Of a stretch of 64,000 nt of DNA, positions 50,617 through 59,045 are shown piece by piece. The notes under the pieces are model-generated. The model did no database searches. It was not told the DNA's origin and saw only the letters and a program-made list of their open reading frames with translations. Position 1 is the stretch's first letter. Each line of letters starts with the position of its first letter. Source of the DNA: GWE2-42-39 sp963668595 (GTDB taxonomy: Bacteria; Bacteroidota; Bacteroidia; Bacteroidales; Prolixibacteraceae); the NCBI GenBank assembly GCA_963668595.1, contig OY764876.1:3162001-3226000 (forward strand). Direction: 5' to 3'. The position numbers and the translations under genes are program-made.

Positions 50617-51954
50617 TTAGAAATACTGTTTTAACAATTTGAAAACATCGTTTCCGTTTGCATACAAAATCAGGGCAAACAAAATCACCATGCCTGTAAT
50701 TTGTGCGTATTCCAGAAATTTTTCGCCAGGTTTGCGCCCTGTAATCATTTCATAAAGCAGAAACATAACGTGCCCGCCATCCAGTGCTGGAATAGGCAAG
50801 AGGTTCATTACTGCTAAAATGATCGATAACAGGGCAGTCATGCTCCAGAATGAGTACCAGTCCCATGCTCCGGGGAAAATGTTTCCGATAGCAATAAATC
50901 CGCCCACCGATTCATATCCTTTTGTTTTCGAAGAGAAAATCAATTTAAACTGCTTCAGGTAATCTTTAACAGTAGTAACTCCTTTCTGGATACCAGCAGG
51001 AATTGACTCAAGAAAACCATATTCAATTGTTTTGTATTCAAAATCATTCATTTCAGCAATGTCAACCTGAATTCCCAAAACACCATTATCATCTAATTTT
51101 ACAGGAATATTCAAGCTTGAATTGTCGCGTTGTACCTCTACCAGAATATTTTCATTTTTATGAATTTTCAGGTACTGCTGGAATTCATCGTAATAGGTAA
51201 ATGTATGCGAATCGATGCTGGTAATGCGGTCTCCCTTTTGCATTCCGGCTTGTTCGGCCAATGAGTTTTTCGGAAATTTTACCACTTTCGCCTTAAATAA
51301 AGTACGAGGTACCACCACTTCGCGGGCTTTAATTATCAATGCCAAATCCTCATCGGTAATGTCCACGTCAACAAGCTGACTATCGCGTTCAACCTGAATG
51401 GTTTTTGCTTTTTCAAGCAACACAGTCGGGATGATCTTATAAAAGCTTTCTACCTTCTGGTGATCCACTGACAAAATCCGGTCTCCATTCTGCAATCCGA
51501 TTTGCTCGCCCACTTCATTTACTGCAATCCCGTACTTGGCATTGTCGGTAGGCAAATAGCTTTCTCCCCAGGCATACAAAACACCGACATAAATTACAAA
51601 TGCCAGAATGAAGTTCATCATCACCCCACCAATCATAATTAACAAGCGCTGCCATGTTTTTTTCGCACGAAATTCATAATCCTGTGGCGGAAGTTTCATG
51701 GCCTCTTTGTCCATCGACTCATCGATCATTCCGGATATTTTCACGTATCCGCCCAAAGGCAACCACCCCACACCGTATTCGGTCTCTCCTTTTTTTACCT
51801 TCAAAAGTGAAAACCAGGGATCGAAGAATAAGTAGAATTTTTCAACCCGGGTTTTAAATAAGCGCGCAAACATAAAATGCCCAAACTCGTGTAAAATAAC
51901 GAGTAGCGACAAACTCATCACCAGTTGCGCAGCTTTTATCAGTACAGCTTCCAT
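50617..51954 (-). CDS. rseP: RIP metalloprotease RseP (site-2 protease)
   Basis: A 445-residue intramembrane zinc protease. The active site HEFGH lies at 22-26 in the first helix (LLVILHEFGHFMFARLF), and the second metal motif LDGGHVMF sits near the C-terminus. A PDZ region between them has VNEVGEQIGLQNGDRILSVD and SLAEQAGMQKGDRITSID, giving two PDZ-like repeats as in E. coli RseP. It starts 27 bp after the dxr stop, in an M23-dxr-rseP operon. The family clears membrane-tethered regulators and signal peptides; FecR-type anti-sigma factors in this window could be clients, which is inference. Confidence 0.95.
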   Translation of the reverse strand: MEAVLIKAAQLVMSLSLLVILHEFGHFMFARLFKTRVEKFYLFFDPWFSLLKVKKGETEYGVGWLPLGGYVKISGMIDESMDKEAMKLPPQDYEFRAKKTWQRLLIMIGGVMMNFILAFVIYVGVLYAWGESYLPTDNAKYGIAVNEVGEQIGLQNGDRILSVDHQKVESFYKIIPTVLLEKAKTIQVERDSQLVDVDITDEDLALIIKAREVVVPRTLFKAKVVKFPKNSLAEQAGMQKGDRITSIDSHTFTYYDEFQQYLKIHKNENILVEVQRDNSSLNIPVKLDDNGVLGIQVDIAEMNDFEYKTIEYGFLESIPAGIQKGVTTVKDYLKQFKLIFSSKTKGYESVGGFIAIGNIFPGAWDWYSFWSMTALLSIILAVMNLLPIPALDGGHVMFLLYEMITGRKPGEKFLEYAQITGMVILFALILYANGNDVFKLLKQYF

Positions 51955-51981
51955 GTATTATTTCTCGTTTGTTTTAATCGT

Positions 51982-53145
51982 TTATTTGCTCTTTTGTTTT
52001 ACTATTGAATAGCACAAAATACGCACATCTTTGTCGGTCTGAATATAGTCATTCAAATCGGGATTTACCAAAAAAGCAGCTTTTTGCATACATTCTTCAA
52101 TAATTTCAGGCATTTCAACAAAGCGAATCTGCTCTTTCAAAAAGGCCTGCACCACCACTTCATTGGCAGCATTCAGAATGCAAGGCATGTTTCCTCCACG
52201 GCGAAGGGCCTCATACGCAAGCGCTAAATTCCGGAACACTTTCGGATCGGCCGGTTCAAATGTCAGCTTCGGGTAGTCCATAAAATTAAACCGCGGAAAA
52301 TTACTTTTCAGACGTTCGGGGTAATTCATTGCATACAAAATCGGCAATTTCATGTCGGGCAAACCCATCTGTGCTTTCATCGACCCATCAGTAAACTGCA
52401 CCAACGAATGAACAATACTTTGCGGATGCACGATTACATCAATTTGTTCCGGTTTCAGCCCAAATAGCCATTTTGCTTCAATCACTTCAAAGCCTTTATT
52501 CATCATGCTTGCCGAGTCAATCGTAATTTTGGCTCCCATGGTCCAATTCGGATGTTTCAGCGCATTATCGCGACTCACCTGTTGCAACTGCTCGGCGGTA
52601 AAACCACGGAATGGACCGCCCGATGCCGTCAGGTAGATTTTCTCAATCTCGTTGTGCATTTCTCCGCTCAAACACTGAAAAATTGCAGAGTGTTCCGAAT
52701 CAACCGGCAAAATGGAAGCATTATTTTCCAGTGCCGTTTGGTTGATAATTTCACCAGCCACGACTAGTGTTTCTTTATTGGCCAACGCAATTTGTTTGCC
52801 TACTTTGGCTGCATAAAAAGTTGGAATTAAACCCGAATAGCCCACCATTGCTGTCAGCACCAGATCAACCGAATCCATTTGTACCACTTCGGCAATCGCT
52901 TTTGATCCGGCAAAAACTTTTATCGGTTCATCTTTCAATGCATCCCGAAGTATTTCGTAGCGGCATTCGTTTGCCACCACCACAATATTTGGCTGATATT
53001 TTTTAGCTTGTTCAATCAGCAAATCGATGCTGTTATTCGCAGTAAGCACTTCAATCTGAAAACGATCAGGATACTGATCGACCACCTCAAGGGCTTGTGT
53101 TCCGATCGAACCGGTCGATCCCAGAATAGCAATTCGTTTCTTCAT
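51982..53145 (-). CDS. dxr: 1-deoxy-D-xylulose-5-phosphate reductoisomerase
   Basis: Second enzyme of the MEP pathway, converting DXP to MEP with NADPH. I chose the ATG at 53145 (MKKRIAILGSTGSIGTQ), 387 residues; the open extension upstream to 53202 overlaps the M23 coding end. The NADPH motif GSTGSIGTQ lies at 9-17, and the metal-site DSEHSAIFQCL and KHPNWTMGAKITIDSASMMN are both typical. The active-site loop PQSIVHSLVQFTDGS follows. It lies 8 bp after the M23 peptidase stop and 27 bp before rseP, a tight operon. Confidence 0.97.
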   Translation of the reverse strand: MKKRIAILGSTGSIGTQALEVVDQYPDRFQIEVLTANNSIDLLIEQAKKYQPNIVVVANECRYEILRDALKDEPIKVFAGSKAIAEVVQMDSVDLVLTAMVGYSGLIPTFYAAKVGKQIALANKETLVVAGEIINQTALENNASILPVDSEHSAIFQCLSGEMHNEIEKIYLTASGGPFRGFTAEQLQQVSRDNALKHPNWTMGAKITIDSASMMNKGFEVIEAKWLFGLKPEQIDVIVHPQSIVHSLVQFTDGSMKAQMGLPDMKLPILYAMNYPERLKSNFPRFNFMDYPKLTFEPADPKVFRNLALAYEALRRGGNMPCILNAANEVVVQAFLKEQIRFVEMPEIIEECMQKAAFLVNPDLNDYIQTDKDVRILCYSIVKQKSK

Positions 53146-53153
53146 GCCGGAAA

Positions 53154-54017
53154 TTAAAAGTCGATATAGGTTTGTGGATTTACAGCTACTCCGTTGTACC
53201 AAAGCTCGAAATGCAGATGCGGTCCGGTAGTCAGCTCTCCGCTGTTACCCATAATGGCAATTGCTTCACCCGCTTTCACTTTGTCACCAGTGGCTTTCAA
53301 CAGTTCTGCATTGTGTTTGTATATCGAAACTATATTTTTTTCATGCTGAATATAAATCACATAGCCTGTGTTCACTGTGTAATCGGCAAAAATAACGGTT
53401 CCATCGAGTACTGCCGACACGCGGGAATTGGGTTCTCCAATGATATCCACCGCGTAGTGGCCTTTGGCTGCATCGAATGGTTCGCTAACTACCCCTTTTA
53501 TTGGAGAATAAAAATGAATTTGAGAAATATTTCGCCCCGTTCGCTCTCCCTGTTGAAGCGATAGGTTTAACTGCTCTTCCATCAGTTTTTCACTGAAAAT
53601 CGAATCGTAATTGAACGACTTAAACTTCACTTTGGAAACAACCATTGTCGAATCCATCCGGTCGCGATTAGGCTCCGGAATATTTCCGGTAACAACCGCT
53701 TTTATTTTTTCAAAATAATTATCCCGTAGAATTAATTGGTTTTCAAGCGAATCAACCATCATTGTAGTGCGAAGAAATAATTTCCGATCTTCCTGACTCG
53801 GGTATCCCGGTATGTACTCGCGCAAGGGAGTGTAGGCAATAATCACGGTAGTAATAATTATCAGAAAGACCGACAACATTCCACCTACTGTCACCACACG
53901 AAGTCTCGACAACTTCATGCTCCAAACAGTTTGGTAAGTTGAATCGTTGTAAATAATTAACCGATACCGGTTTTGTAATTTCTGAAATATCTTTTTCTTA
54001 TTTCTTTTCTTCTCCAT
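53154..54017 (-). CDS. M23 family metallopeptidase (membrane-anchored)
   Basis: A 287-residue protein; ATG at 54017 (MEKKRNKKKIF) chosen over an upstream TTG at 54035. A basic N-terminal stretch leads to one membrane helix (about 46-68, VVTVGGMLSVFLIIITTVIIAY), a coiled-coil linker and a C-terminal LytM-type peptidase domain. The zinc ligands are in GHYAVDIIG (H, D) and HLHFELW, with SGELTTGPHLHFEL. It likely cuts or remodels peptidoglycan in the periplasm. First gene of the operon with dxr and rseP. Confidence 0.92.
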   Translation of the reverse strand: MEKKRNKKKIFQKLQNRYRLIIYNDSTYQTVWSMKLSRLRVVTVGGMLSVFLIIITTVIIAYTPLREYIPGYPSQEDRKLFLRTTMMVDSLENQLILRDNYFEKIKAVVTGNIPEPNRDRMDSTMVVSKVKFKSFNYDSIFSEKLMEEQLNLSLQQGERTGRNISQIHFYSPIKGVVSEPFDAAKGHYAVDIIGEPNSRVSAVLDGTVIFADYTVNTGYVIYIQHEKNIVSIYKHNAELLKATGDKVKAGEAIAIMGNSGELTTGPHLHFELWYNGVAVNPQTYIDF

Positions 54018-54137
54018 TTGCGGATTTTCGAGCAAACAAAATTAGCAACAATTAGCAAAATGCCTTGTTGCAAAGCCAACAATTAATTCTTTTTAACAAT
54101 ACCTCCCGAAAAAAAACAATAAAAAATGTACGCAAAT

Positions 54138-54168
54138 TTTGGAGTTCCGAATAAAGGCTCTATATTTG
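54138..54168 (+). promoter_or_regulatory. Strong Bacteroidota-type promoter for initiator tRNA
   Basis: TTTG at 54138-54141 and TATATTTG (perfect TAnnTTTG) at 54161-54168 are separated by exactly 19 bp, 46 bp upstream of the tRNA. This is a full match to the Bacteroidota -33/-7 consensus. Confidence 0.8.
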
Positions 54169-54214
54169 CACCCGCTTAAACGTTCTAATACGACACAAAA
54201 TTGTAACAATATAT

Positions 54215-54287
54215 TGCGGGATGGAGCAGTTGGTAGCTCGTTGGGCTCATAACCCAAAGGCCGTCGGTTCGAGTCCGGCTCCCGCTA
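54215..54287 (+). tRNA. tRNA-fMet (initiator, CAU)
   Basis: A 73-nt tRNA with anticodon CAT in stem TTGGG/CCCAA, giving the three G-C pairs next to the loop that mark initiators. Position 1 (T) faces T at 72, so the first acceptor pair is non-Watson-Crick, another initiator trait. The D-arm has GAGCAGTTGGTAGCTC and the T-loop is TTCGAGT. The 3' half and terminator are partly duplicated downstream around a GIY-YIG gene. CCA is not encoded. Confidence 0.96.
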
Positions 54288-54329
54288 CTACAAAAAGAGA
54301 ATTGAGAAATCAGTTCTCTTTTTTTTATT
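54266..54329. repeat. Direct repeat copy 1: tRNA-fMet 3' end plus terminator
   Basis: These 64 bp match 54658-54721 with one mismatch (C at 54291 versus A). They cover the T-arm and acceptor 3' strand of the tRNA and its terminator. Together the two copies bracket the GIY-YIG gene, 392 bp apart. Confidence 0.93.
54294..54327 (+). terminator. Terminator of tRNA-fMet
   Basis: Stem AGAGAA/TTCTCT with a 12-nt loop and eight T residues. It is part of the duplicated block. Confidence 0.82.
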
Positions 54330-54376
54330 ATCCTTATTTTTAAATAAAATTGTAACTTGACGAAAAACTCACCGAT

Positions 54377-54625
54377 ATGTTCTTCGTCTATGTCATATAT
54401 TCTGAGGCATTTAATAAGATATATATTGGATTTACCTCGAATCTGGAAAACAGGATTTTCGCGCACAACAATCTACCCAAAGGATGGACTTCAAAATTTC
54501 GACCATGGCAACTTGTCTTCTCTGAAAAATACGAAACAAAGAAAGAAGCAATGATTCGTGAACAACAGCTAAAATCTCATGCTGGGCGTAATTTTATTCG
54601 ACAAAAAATTCTAAATCAACTTTAG
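54377..54625 (+). CDS. GIY-YIG endonuclease domain protein (82 aa)
   Basis: A minimal single-domain GIY-YIG nuclease. The signature appears as VYV (4-6) and YIG (16-18) around KIYIGFTSNLENR, with the catalytic Arg at 26 and the metal-binding Glu at 62 (IREQQLK). RNFIRQ follows. It has no DNA-binding extension, like YhbQ/UvrC-N-type or homing-element proteins. It sits exactly between two copies of a 64-bp block from the initiator tRNA 3' end. Activity as an endonuclease or as a mobility factor is inference. Confidence 0.88.
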   Translation: MFFVYVIYSEAFNKIYIGFTSNLENRIFAHNNLPKGWTSKFRPWQLVFSEKYETKKEAMIREQQLKSHAGRNFIRQKILNQL

Positions 54626-54628
54626 ATA

Positions 54629-54682
54629 GTTGGGCTCATATCCGGCAAAGCCGGACAGGTTCGAGTCCGGCTCCCGCTACTA
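54629..54682 (+). pseudogene. Degenerate 3' half of tRNA-fMet
   Basis: Repeats 12 nt of the anticodon arm (54629-54640 = 54240-54251) and the T-loop/acceptor 3' part. The anticodon-stem 3' strand and variable loop are replaced by a perfect hairpin TCCGGC-AAA-GCCGGA (54641-54655). With no 5' half and a broken T-stem, it cannot form a tRNA. It looks like debris or a retained part of an insertion at the tRNA. Confidence 0.85.
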
Positions 54683-54721
54683 AAAAAAGAGAATTGAGAA
54701 ATCAGTTCTCTTTTTTTTATT
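54658..54721. repeat. Direct repeat copy 2: tRNA 3' end plus terminator
   Basis: 64 bp, one mismatch from 54266-54329. It includes a second full terminator (stem AGAGAA/TTCTCT, eight T). Its right end overlaps the stop codon of the minus-strand UROD-family gene. Confidence 0.93.
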
Positions 54722-55766
54722 TATTTAGCCCTGCTATGATCATTGCCAAATAATTCTCCACTGGCACATAACCAGCAATTGAGTTACCCGATCCAAGTGC
54801 ATATCCACCCGTACTTCTGGTTTGTTCGAGCAACAAAGCAGCCCGTGCACTCACTTCTTCCGGCGAAGCAGTGGAGAGAAAATTCATATCAATACCTCCC
54901 ATAATAGCGATGCGAGAGCCCCATTTATCAAATGCTTCTTCTACCGGAATAATAATATCTTCGAATGAATGCTTTCCATCGAATTTCATTTCATCAATAA
55001 TGTCATCCATCACTTCATTCAGGTTACCACACGAATGCAAAATCACCGGTTTACCGCAATCATGTACCGCTTGTGTAATTTTCTTGCACCACGGGAACAC
55101 ATACTCGCGAAGCATTTCAGGCGAAAACATGGTTTGTGTTTTAAATCCCCAATCGTCGTTATAAATCATGGCGCCAACCGACTCGTAGCGGGCAATATTT
55201 GTATAAAACAAAAGCAAGCGCTCGCCAATTGCATCGAAAATACGGCGACACAAATCTTCATCCATCATGCTTATAAAGCACAGATTTTCATAGCCAACCA
55301 AATCAATTGCATTTTCAAGCACTCCTCCTGGCCCGCTTGGAATCAGCTTCATGCCTTCGGGAACCAGCGGTAATAAACGATCGAATAAGTCGTACTGCTT
55401 TTCATCGGGATCGGGCCACGGATAAGCATTGAAACTTTCCCAATCGGTAATTACAAAACCTTCGTTCAGCGAACGGCTATTCTTTTGATCCGACGCCGCC
55501 CTTTCAAACTTTAATACATTGGAATATGACGCCGGGATAGTTACATAATCGTAGCCGGCATTGCGAAAAGCGCTGATAATTATCCGGAATTTTCGAAACT
55601 CATCCGAACTTTCCAGTGCTTCTCTGTCAGCCAGTTTTTCATACAGCAACTGGTTCAAAAAAAACTCAAAAAGCACAGGCCTATCAGTTGGCTCGTGCTT
55701 TATGACTCGTAAAATATTTTTAAAATCAGGCTTTCGATTTTTAGTCAGAGAAAATAATTGTTCCAT
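54717..55766 (-). CDS. Uroporphyrinogen decarboxylase family protein (not classical HemE)
   Basis: A 349-residue TIM-barrel protein of the URO-D superfamily. Recognisable parts are RVIKHEPTDRPVLFEFFLN, AGYDYVTIPASY, the Asp-rich NDDWGFKTQTMFSPEMLREY, and GKPVILHSCGNLNEVMDDII with the metal-binding His/Cys (LHSCGN) typical of MtaA/CmuA-type methyltransferase relatives. LGIGNSIAGYVPVENYLAM-like features end it. HemE-specific RQAGRYLPEY is absent, so haem synthesis is not implied. A corrinoid-linked methyltransferase role is possible; no partner corrinoid protein is nearby. Confidence 0.82.
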   Translation of the reverse strand: MEQLFSLTKNRKPDFKNILRVIKHEPTDRPVLFEFFLNQLLYEKLADREALESSDEFRKFRIIISAFRNAGYDYVTIPASYSNVLKFERAASDQKNSRSLNEGFVITDWESFNAYPWPDPDEKQYDLFDRLLPLVPEGMKLIPSGPGGVLENAIDLVGYENLCFISMMDEDLCRRIFDAIGERLLLFYTNIARYESVGAMIYNDDWGFKTQTMFSPEMLREYVFPWCKKITQAVHDCGKPVILHSCGNLNEVMDDIIDEMKFDGKHSFEDIIIPVEEAFDKWGSRIAIMGGIDMNFLSTASPEEVSARAALLLEQTRSTGGYALGSGNSIAGYVPVENYLAMIIAGLNK

Positions 55767-55880
55767 ACCACTTATTCCAATTTATTGATCTGAATTGTCG
55801 GTATAAAATTCTGAAAAATTAGTATGAGATAATACAAATTCTTCTGAAAATATTTTCTCTTCGATGAAAAAATTCAGTCC

Positions 55881-56546
55881 TTAAAAACCTAGTTTTCCTA
55901 AATTATCAAATCGGTTTTGGTAATCGGCCATCGACCGCCTAATTACCTCGTAAGCTTCTTCAACTCCGTAGATATGTGTAATTTCCGTATTGTAGTCAAC
56001 TCCAGGCATATCTTTGTAAGTCAGAAAATAATGCTCCAGGCGTTGTATGACAATGTCCGGGCAATCGTTAACATCACGCATGTGGCCGTAAACAACATCG
56101 TTACTTAATACAGCAATAATTTTATCATCTGCTTCTTCGCCATCAATCATACGAAATCCGCCAATGGGCCGCGCATTCACTAAAATATCGCCATGCGCAA
56201 TGGTTTTTTCGGTGAGCACACAAATGTCCAGCGGATCGCCATCGCCAAGAATATTCTTCTTGCCTGATTTCTCCATGCAATATTCGCCGACCAATTCGCC
56301 GCAAAATGTTTGCGGCAAAAAACCGTACAGAGCCGGAACAACATTCGAAAATTTTTGGGGACGGTCAATTCTCAGATAACCGCTGTCTTTATCAATCTCA
56401 TATTTCACCGTGTCGGTAGAGACCACTTCAATAAATGAAGTAACTATCTCAGGGGCATCTTTGCCAATAAATATTCCGTGCCAGGGGTGCGATTTATACC
56501 GAAGTCCCATCAAACGCCCAATGGGATCAGAAATTTTATCCATCAT
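55881..56546 (-). CDS. ppa: Inorganic pyrophosphatase, soluble family I
   Basis: Hydrolyses pyrophosphate, pulling biosynthetic reactions forward. It has 221 residues. The D-x-D-P-x-D signature is DGDPLD in ILGDGDPLDICVLTEK, with metal-binding YGFLPQTFCGELVG and RPIGGFRMIDGEEADDKIIAVL. A C-terminal YEVIRRSMADYQNRF follows. The sequence fits the longer family I group. Single gene, minus strand. Confidence 0.95.
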   Translation of the reverse strand: MMDKISDPIGRLMGLRYKSHPWHGIFIGKDAPEIVTSFIEVVSTDTVKYEIDKDSGYLRIDRPQKFSNVVPALYGFLPQTFCGELVGEYCMEKSGKKNILGDGDPLDICVLTEKTIAHGDILVNARPIGGFRMIDGEEADDKIIAVLSNDVVYGHMRDVNDCPDIVIQRLEHYFLTYKDMPGVDYNTEITHIYGVEEAYEVIRRSMADYQNRFDNLGKLGF

Positions 56547-56672
56547 GATTCTTAGTTTTTATTTCTAAGTATTTAACCTTCAATAAGAAGATTTGTTTTT
56601 TCTTCTGAAAAAAGTACGATTATTTTTCGAACTTGAAGAAACAAAAAAATATGCAATCAATCAGAGTCTATT

Positions 56673-58163
56673 TTATAAAGTAAATATTTCACTCCCTTTT
56701 CGTTCTCCTTCGGAATCAACCGTTACTATTTGGTACGAGTTATTTCCCGAAGCCGACGAGTCGAGGTAATTCATTTTTACTTTGGTTATCAATGGGCGAT
56801 GAGTTACTTTGTAAACAAGTTCTCCGTTCTTATATATTTCGTAATGCGAAATTGGGTTCATCCCGGCAAAAGCCATCGACCAGCACAGATTGACCGAGGT
56901 TCCCAGCTTTTTCACCACTACATCCCGCGGTGCTGTCATTCCCGGATTTTCATCCTGAAAATAATTGGTTTGCCCGTCCTTGGCGAGCAATCCCAAACTT
57001 TCCGCTTCCAGTCGTTGCTCTCTACTCATGCCATCCGGAGCTATCTGTGCTGCAATAAAATTCTGTACCAACTGGCATTTCTCCGGATCTTTATCAATAT
57101 GCCCAATTCCGATGATCACCGTGTGAATTCCAGGTGTTGTCAATGCATATTCAATAAGTGGTTTGCTGGGCAACTGGCGGCTTCCGATCTTGCGAACCAC
57201 GTCCGCTGATGTTCGCGACCATCGTGCATCTTTGTCGTACATGGCTCCATCAGCAAAAACTTTCATGCCAATAATTGCCATATTTTTTGCCATTGCAACC
57301 GGAATAACATTGTGTTGCATATTAAACATGCGCCGATCGTTCACATTAATTGCCACCAACATTCCTTCCAATATTCCAAATTCATCGCGCTGAATCATGT
57401 CAATCATTACTGCCGGATTGCGATGTCCCGAAAATCCGATGTGTTTGATTAACCTTTCTCGTTTGGGGTTCAATCCGGTGAGATTGGTTCCATCGCGATA
57501 ATCGCGCAAAGCAACCAGTGCTCCGAAATTTTCATTTGTATTGATCGGGGTTTCAAGTCCATTGTAAAGAACATCTACCTCTTCCCTGAAATTCAGGTTA
57601 TGCACCAGAAACATATCCAAATAAGCACCTTCCGGATAATTTCCCTGTCCATCACCAAATATTTGTGAGAGCGATCGTTTTAAATCGGCAACCGCACCTC
57701 CATTGTGATCTCCGTTTGTTCTGTTTATCACATTTTCCAATTCAGGATAGCCACCTTTGCCCCAGCGAATGTGTGTTTTGCTGGTAAGAAATATTGATTC
57801 GCGCAATCGTCGATTGTATTTTTCTTCTCCGGGAATCAACCGAAGTTGCCCAAAAGCTTTCCCGAAGTTTTCCTGGCTTGGCCCGTATAAGTTAGACGTA
57901 TCAAAATAATTAACGCCCATTTCTACTGCTTTTACAATAATATCTACCGGATTCTCATCTTCAGGAGTCCATTGTAAAGCAGCTTGCCCACCTAAACCAA
58001 ACGTGGTGACATTAAAATCGATTCCACCGAATTTTCGTTTTTGAGGAATAAAAGGAATACGCGCCGCAGACGCAATAAAAGGTTTTGAGAGTAAACCCAA
58101 GGCTGTAAAAACAGACAATCGCAAAAAGTCCCTTCGTTTCAGAGAGTATTCCTTTTTCTTCAT
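56673..58163 (-). CDS. Tat-exported aldo/keto reductase family protein
   Basis: A 496-residue protein; ATG at 58163 (MKKKEYSLKRRDFLRLSVF) chosen over an upstream ATG at 58208. The KRRDFLRLS twin-arginine signal suggests export. The AKR barrel has VNYFDTSNLYGPSQENFGKA, KHIGFSGHRNPAVMIDMI, and LVHNLNF; the family's catalytic Asp and Tyr sit in YFDTSNLYG. A C-terminal fibronectin-like tail (about 415-496, VNLCWSMAFAGMNPISHYEIYKN) is added. Such long AKRs are common beside sugar-catabolism genes in Bacteroidota. Substrate is unknown. Confidence 0.88.
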   Translation of the reverse strand: MKKKEYSLKRRDFLRLSVFTALGLLSKPFIASAARIPFIPQKRKFGGIDFNVTTFGLGGQAALQWTPEDENPVDIIVKAVEMGVNYFDTSNLYGPSQENFGKAFGQLRLIPGEEKYNRRLRESIFLTSKTHIRWGKGGYPELENVINRTNGDHNGGAVADLKRSLSQIFGDGQGNYPEGAYLDMFLVHNLNFREEVDVLYNGLETPINTNENFGALVALRDYRDGTNLTGLNPKRERLIKHIGFSGHRNPAVMIDMIQRDEFGILEGMLVAINVNDRRMFNMQHNVIPVAMAKNMAIIGMKVFADGAMYDKDARWSRTSADVVRKIGSRQLPSKPLIEYALTTPGIHTVIIGIGHIDKDPEKCQLVQNFIAAQIAPDGMSREQRLEAESLGLLAKDGQTNYFQDENPGMTAPRDVVVKKLGTSVNLCWSMAFAGMNPISHYEIYKNGELVYKVTHRPLITKVKMNYLDSSASGNNSYQIVTVDSEGERKGSEIFTL

Positions 58164-58349
58164 ATCAGTTTCGGTTTGGCCATGCAAGTTACAAAATTTT
58201 TGTTGCAAGACTCTTTTCCTGTAAAGCTATTTATAAAATAATCAATGCATTCCTTTTTCTGAAAAATAAATTCAACTCATTTTTTTCAAGCTGAAAACGA
58301 TCCGATTTTTACAATTTTTTTGTTAACTTGTTTGACAGAATCAATCACC

Positions 58350-59039
58350 ATGTACCAAAAACTCAGTATCAAAAATTGGGCTGCAGAAGACCGCCCCCGC
58401 GAAAAAATGCTTTCGAAAGGAATTCGGGCACTCAGCGATGCCGAATTGATTGCCATTCTTATCGGGTCGGGCAACGCCCAGGAAACGGCAGTTGAATTGT
58501 CGCGCCGCATACTAGCTCAGGTGAATAACAACCTGAACGAACTTGGTAAAAAATCAGCAGATGATTTGCAAAAGTTCAAAGGAATTGGCGAAGCAAAAGC
58601 CATTAATATTATGGCCGCACTGGAATTGGGGAGACGGCGCAAAGAATCGGAACCCGAAGAAAAACCACAAATTAACGGAAGCGCTGATGTTGCCCGCATT
58701 TTTCGACCGCTGCTTGCCGATTTACCTCACGAAGAATTCTGGATTTTACTACTCAGCCGTTCCAACAGAGTAATCGACCGGCAAATGATCAGTCAGGGTG
58801 GTTTGTCGGGAACCGTAATTGACGTGCGCATTATACTGAAAGCCGCTATTGAAAAGCTGGCCAGCTCGGTAATTCTGTGCCACAATCATCCGTCGGGAAA
58901 TTTGCAAGCCAGCGAAGCCGACCGGAATATTACCCGAAAAACCAAAGAAGCAGGCCTGTTGATGGATATTCAGGTTCTCGATCATATCATCATTGGTAAC
59001 GAAAAATATTTTAGCTTTGCTGATGAAGGGCTAATCTAA
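58350..59039 (+). CDS. radC: RadC/JAB-domain protein
   Basis: A 229-residue protein; ATG at 58350 (MYQKLSIKNWAAEDRPREKM). The N-terminal helical part has LSDAELIAILIGSG and a helix-hairpin-helix (LQKFKGIGEAKAINIMAALELGRR). The C-terminal JAB/MPN domain has HNHPSG at 178-183 (LCHNHPSGNLQASEADR) and SLTR-like VIDVRIILKAAIEK. Despite the name the role in DNA repair is doubtful; the MPN fold suggests a metal-dependent activity. It is 6 bp upstream of the next gene. Confidence 0.93.
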   Translation: MYQKLSIKNWAAEDRPREKMLSKGIRALSDAELIAILIGSGNAQETAVELSRRILAQVNNNLNELGKKSADDLQKFKGIGEAKAINIMAALELGRRRKESEPEEKPQINGSADVARIFRPLLADLPHEEFWILLLSRSNRVIDRQMISQGGLSGTVIDVRIILKAAIEKLASSVILCHNHPSGNLQASEADRNITRKTKEAGLLMDIQVLDHIIIGNEKYFSFADEGLI

Positions 59040-59045
59040 CACAAA

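Noticed and set aside
54377..54625. GIY-YIG ORF as evidence of a group I intron in the tRNA
   Set aside because: The tRNA-fMet gene at 54215 is intact and continuous; no intron core elements are visible, and the repeat pattern is a direct duplication instead.
54629..54682. A second initiator tRNA
   Set aside because: Only the 3' half is present, the anticodon stem is replaced by a hairpin and the T-stem is broken.
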